DNA from: Hybos culiciformis
Lineage: Eukaryota > Arthropoda > Insecta > Diptera > Hybotidae
DNA length: 64,000 nucleotides
Direction: 5' to 3'
Assembly: GCA_964007475.1 (NCBI GenBank)
Contig: OZ023273.1
Span: 124,605,812-124,669,811 of the forward strand
How positions within the stretch are numbered: the first letter of the stretch is position 1; the number at the start of each line of letters is the position of its first letter. The notes under the pieces are model-generated. The model was not told the origin of the DNA. It did no database searches and saw only the letters and a program-made list of their open reading frames with translations. The translations under genes and the position numbers were made by a program. Shown here one piece after another: positions 60,450-64,000 of this stretch.

Positions 60450-62832
60450 CAAGAATAAATTCAAAAAGATTAACTTTTGCAATTTCAGTATATACATGTA
60501 ATTATTATGGTCCAAGTAAAATAATATCCATTTGGTGAACAACGGTCAAATAATTTTAAATTACTAAATATTAATTAATTTTAATTAAAAGAACTTTAAC
60601 GACAATGTCATACTTTGTAGAATATAATATTAATTCAAGTTTTTGCATTTGCATTTAATTATGTTGACTTTTTACCATTGATATTGTTACAACAACTGTT
60701 AAAACATTATAATCTTAAAATATTTATTATTTACCTATTTGATTTCTTTTATTTTTAAAAATTTTCAATAACTTTATTTGTGGTTTATCTGGTCAATGTA
60801 ATATGTACAGATATAGTTATATGTATATGATACCCATGCTATTCTTTTATTATTAATGTTTACTATCTAAAAGTAAAGATAATTTAATGATTTCAATCTT
60901 TGCAATTTTAAAAGGATTTTTATTTAATATTTTTTTTATTTATTTTTTTTTTTGTAAATAATAATTGATATAAAAACCAAAAAGAATTAAAAAAAAAAAT
61001 AATTTTAATCTGTTGAAAAAATAAGAAAGCAATTATTTTTAATTGTCGTTTTAATTATTTACCAAAAAAAATAATAATAATATTAATGAAAACAAAGGAA
61101 ATTATAAAATAACAATAGTACTTTTTATCTTATAAATATACCTTGACAGTTTTTATTGCTGTTATTTCTTTTGTTTTCTTTGGTTTTTTATTTTTATTTA
61201 ATTTTTTTTTTTATTTTATTTTTTATATTTTTTATATTTTTTACTTTTATTTTTTGTGCTTTAACACCTCTCATTTCAAAGTTTTTCTTTTTATTTTTTA
61301 GCATGGCATTTATTCCCAAAGGAATTTTAAAATTTCCTATTCAACATTGTTTTTATATAATCAGAAACAAAAAAAACAATGTTCTTAAGACTTTGTAATG
61401 GAAATAAACAGAAAACAACAGATAACCGAATAAATTTTATAAAATTGTAGGAATAAACTTAGATAATGCACATAAAAAAAAATAGTGTATATTTCTATAT
61501 TTCATTAATATGTAAATTCATGAAAACATATAAATATCTAATTAATGTAAATGAATTCGAGTTGTGTTGAATTTGTCACAAAATAAAATTTTTAATGCTA
61601 CCAAAAAGACATGTTTTTTTCAGATTCATCAACCGCTTTGCTCTGTCTGTCATTAGAATCATTAGAATTATCTGCAATGATGGTGACAATAAAATGACAA
61701 TATAATGCAGGACAAAAATAAATTTAAAGCAAATAAGAGTTAAAAATATAGAGAAGAACAAAATAAATGAAGTACAGAGATTTGTCTGAATTCAAGGTCT
61801 GAAACTTCATTATTATCTACCCATATACTTCATTCGAATCCATTTAATCTTTAATTAAATTTAAAATTTATCAAAATTGTATGATGGTTTTTTAGAGACT
61901 TAAACATTCAAAAAGTCTTCTATGGTAATATTTAAATTTTTCGACGGTCTTTGCTATATTACTAATTTAAAAAAAGATTTCTGTGTGCAAAGTAATAATT
62001 TCTTTTATATAAAAAATAATAAAATGGTAATAAAATGACAGTAACTTGAGTTTTATGTTGTGTTTACCTCATCAAACAATCAAAGAGCCGATTAAATTAA
62101 TATTAAACCTAATTCTTTTTTAAGTTTTTAATTTTTTTCCTTACAATACTATCCTTTCTTGTTTTTTCTCAGAAAAAAGAGAGAAAAAAAAAACTGAAAA
62201 ACAACAAAACAAATTTCTGTCCATTTTAGTGAGTCTATTAAACTTTTCCAATAAAATTTCTTGGTTTCTTACTTTTTTGTTCGTTGTCAACAAAAATTAT
62301 GAAAAGTTCATGCTATCTAGTTCTTAAAACAAATTATGTGAACTTAAAGAAAAGAAAAAAAAGAAAATTTCATGGTGGTAATTTTGTTGTTTATTTTTAT
62401 GTTTGATTAGCTAAAAAAAATTATTTCAGTTTCTGACTTCTAAAAGAGGCTTGAAAAATGAAAAATGTATTTATATGAAATTTGTATCTATGAGTTTTCT
62501 AACGTCTGTTGCTAACTTACAAATCGTTGAAACGACAAAAAAATTGTTATAAATGAGTCTAGTTTTCGAGGCATTGATATGGTAATAAGATTCCAGAAAT
62601 CTATTGAATACATTATCAAATTATTTGATAATTTTGATAAAGTGAATTATTTTGAAACAATTTAATATTATCAACTACTTAGAATAAAAATTACAATAAG
62701 TTAATGTAGAAGATTCATACATTCAGGCTATTATAAAATATTAGTAGTGTTCATATCTTGTAAATGTAAATTGTATACATAAATAATTGATTTATACACC
62801 TAATAAGAAGAAATATAATAGAAGCATTGTGC
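60450..62832. other. AT-rich intergenic DNA
   Basis: No supportable exon. The open frames at 61156-61398 (F-rich) and 61576-61761 are low-complexity or unrecognised. Confidence 0.5.
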
Positions 62833-63174
62833 TAAATACTACCATAAAGGAAGTATAAAATAGAGAAACTAGTCCCATACAAAAAATGCAAATACAAATA
62901 GTGAAACAAAAAATCCATATCACAACCCCATGAGCTTTTTTTTTGTATTTTTTGAGAATTCAACTCTCACAAAAGCTTTTAAAACTTTCAAAATAACAAC
63001 AGTTCTATACAATTTTTAAAGTTTAAAAAACTTTTGTGAGAGTGGAATTCTCAAAAAATACAAAAAAAAAGCTCATGGGGTTGTGATATGGATTTTTTGT
63101 TTCACTATTTGTATTTGCATTTTTTGTAGAGGACTAGTTTCTCTATTTATACTTCCTTTATGATACTACTTATA
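62833..63174. repeat. near-perfect ~155-bp inverted repeat (long hairpin)
   Basis: The left arm (about 62833-62990) contains AAATGCAAATACAAATAGTG, AAAAATCCATATCACAACCC and GAATTCAACTCTCACAAAAG. The right arm (about 63017-63174) is its reverse complement with only a few differences, for example CCCATAC against CCTCTAC and TCAACTC against TCCACTC. The loop is about 30 bp around ATAACAACAGTTCTATAC. It is probably a foldback MITE. A transcript would form a long double-stranded stem. Confidence 0.88.
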
Positions 63175-64000
63175 TATTACAATAATCATTAAATCATATT
63201 ATTATTAATATTAGTATTTTTTTTTAAATACAGGTAAATCATAATTCTACAATTGTGCCTAACGAAGCTATCACTACATAATTGAGGTAAATTTCTGTAA
63301 TTTCCTTTAATTTTCTTTTGAAGATAATATTTTCTTTCTAACAATAAACCCACAACTTACAATATAATACACTCTATCTTCTCTCCAAAAATACATTATA
63401 TATATTATATTCTTCAGTTATATAATAGTAATCAAAACATAAATAAAAATATCTGAAGTGAAAAATTTAAAATATTCAATAGTCTTTTAAACAGAGCAAA
63501 AATATTAAAAAAAAAAGAAGAAACTTAACAAAATTAAATGTTTCGTATAAGAATTAAAGGTAACTTATTGATACCTCACCTAGATATTTATTTATTGATA
63601 TTGTTAAAAAAAATTAATGGACATGAACTTATATTGAAAAATAAAGATAACATTTTATCACCAAACATAAAATGCTCATTATTAAATATAAATATATATA
63701 ATATAAATACGATGAAGAAACTTTCACAAAACATTAAATATTTTGTTGTGTTGAAGATCAAAAAAAAAATAACTTCTAAGAGGAAAACACAACACTAATA
63801 AAAATGCATCCTTAAAGCGATAACGATATATTTAGTTTTTTATTAGCCGAGAACAAGATTACACAATAATCATAAAAGTAAATGATTTACAAAATTGTAT
63901 AATATACTTGAAAATATGTTTATGTATTAGAATAAATTTAATAAAAAAAAAAAAAAAATAACTATTATAATAAATTCATTTACTTAATTTGATAGTGAAT
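63175..64000. other. AT-rich non-coding DNA
   Basis: No supportable exon. The frame at 63538-63798 is K/I/N-rich, as expected by chance in this composition, and has no recognisable domain. Confidence 0.5.

Noticed and set aside
60316..60542. Overlapping open frames on both strands
   Set aside because: They read through the palindromic ACCCGGGTA subterminal repeats of the hAT right end.
1..64000. tRNA genes, rRNA, CRISPR arrays, retroviral or LINE coding regions
   Set aside because: I scanned for typical tRNA T-arm sequences, regular spaced repeats and reverse-transcriptase motifs and saw none that hold up.

Overview
The window is about 80% A+T, with long homopolymer runs, introns with GT-AG ends, spliced genes and many DNA-transposon remnants. 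The one ordinary gene is an insect-type single-domain hexokinase, so this is most likely an insect nuclear genome; the order cannot be fixed from sequence alone. I saw no bacterial operons, CRISPR arrays, rRNA or convincing tRNA genes.

Host genes. The hexokinase gene lies on the minus strand. Five exons between 10766 and 8618 encode 448 residues, and a 42-nt exon at 31580-31539 fits in phase and supplies the start codon. If that exon is right, intron 1 is about 20.8 kb and has collected several elements. A non-coding exon-like island at about 32.4-32.6 kb could be the promoter-proximal exon. Several very short, coding-like islands on the minus strand at 37.2, 38.7 (duplicated at 39.7), 42.8 and 46.3 kb could be micro-exons of an unidentified gene, but this is weak.

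Mobile elements. From left to right: a 726-bp Mutator-like MITE with a 9-bp target duplication (733-1458); a pogo/Tigger-like MITE (11354-11883); a 934-bp foldback Mutator-like element built from palindromic tandem units around an inner inverted repeat with a C-rich core (16208-17141); a MITE of unknown class (24205-24869); a hAT MITE with a perfect 8-bp duplication (37563-38289), whose right end lies in a 1056-bp tandem duplication (38175-40286); a second, decayed hAT-like element (44162-44711); a PIF/Harbinger-like MITE (50492-50940); and a 340-bp near-perfect hairpin (62833-63174).

The most notable structure is a nested insertion at 52179-60441. The outer layer is a decayed hAT element with TAGTGTTT ends and an 8-bp duplication CACTTAAC. 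It retains only the first codons and the C-terminal dimerisation end of its transposase. Inside it sits a 6.7-kb CACTA (CMC/EnSpm-type) transposon (52447-59161) with CACTGAAA ends and many subterminal GCGTT/AACGC motifs. It carries two apparently intact genes on the minus strand: an 848-residue zinc-finger transposase in one exon, and a four-exon gene for a 530-residue SAM-domain companion protein. A TTAA-flanked MITE (59399-60187) forms a further layer in the right arm of the hAT element. The rest of the window is AT-rich intronic or intergenic DNA with simple repeats.
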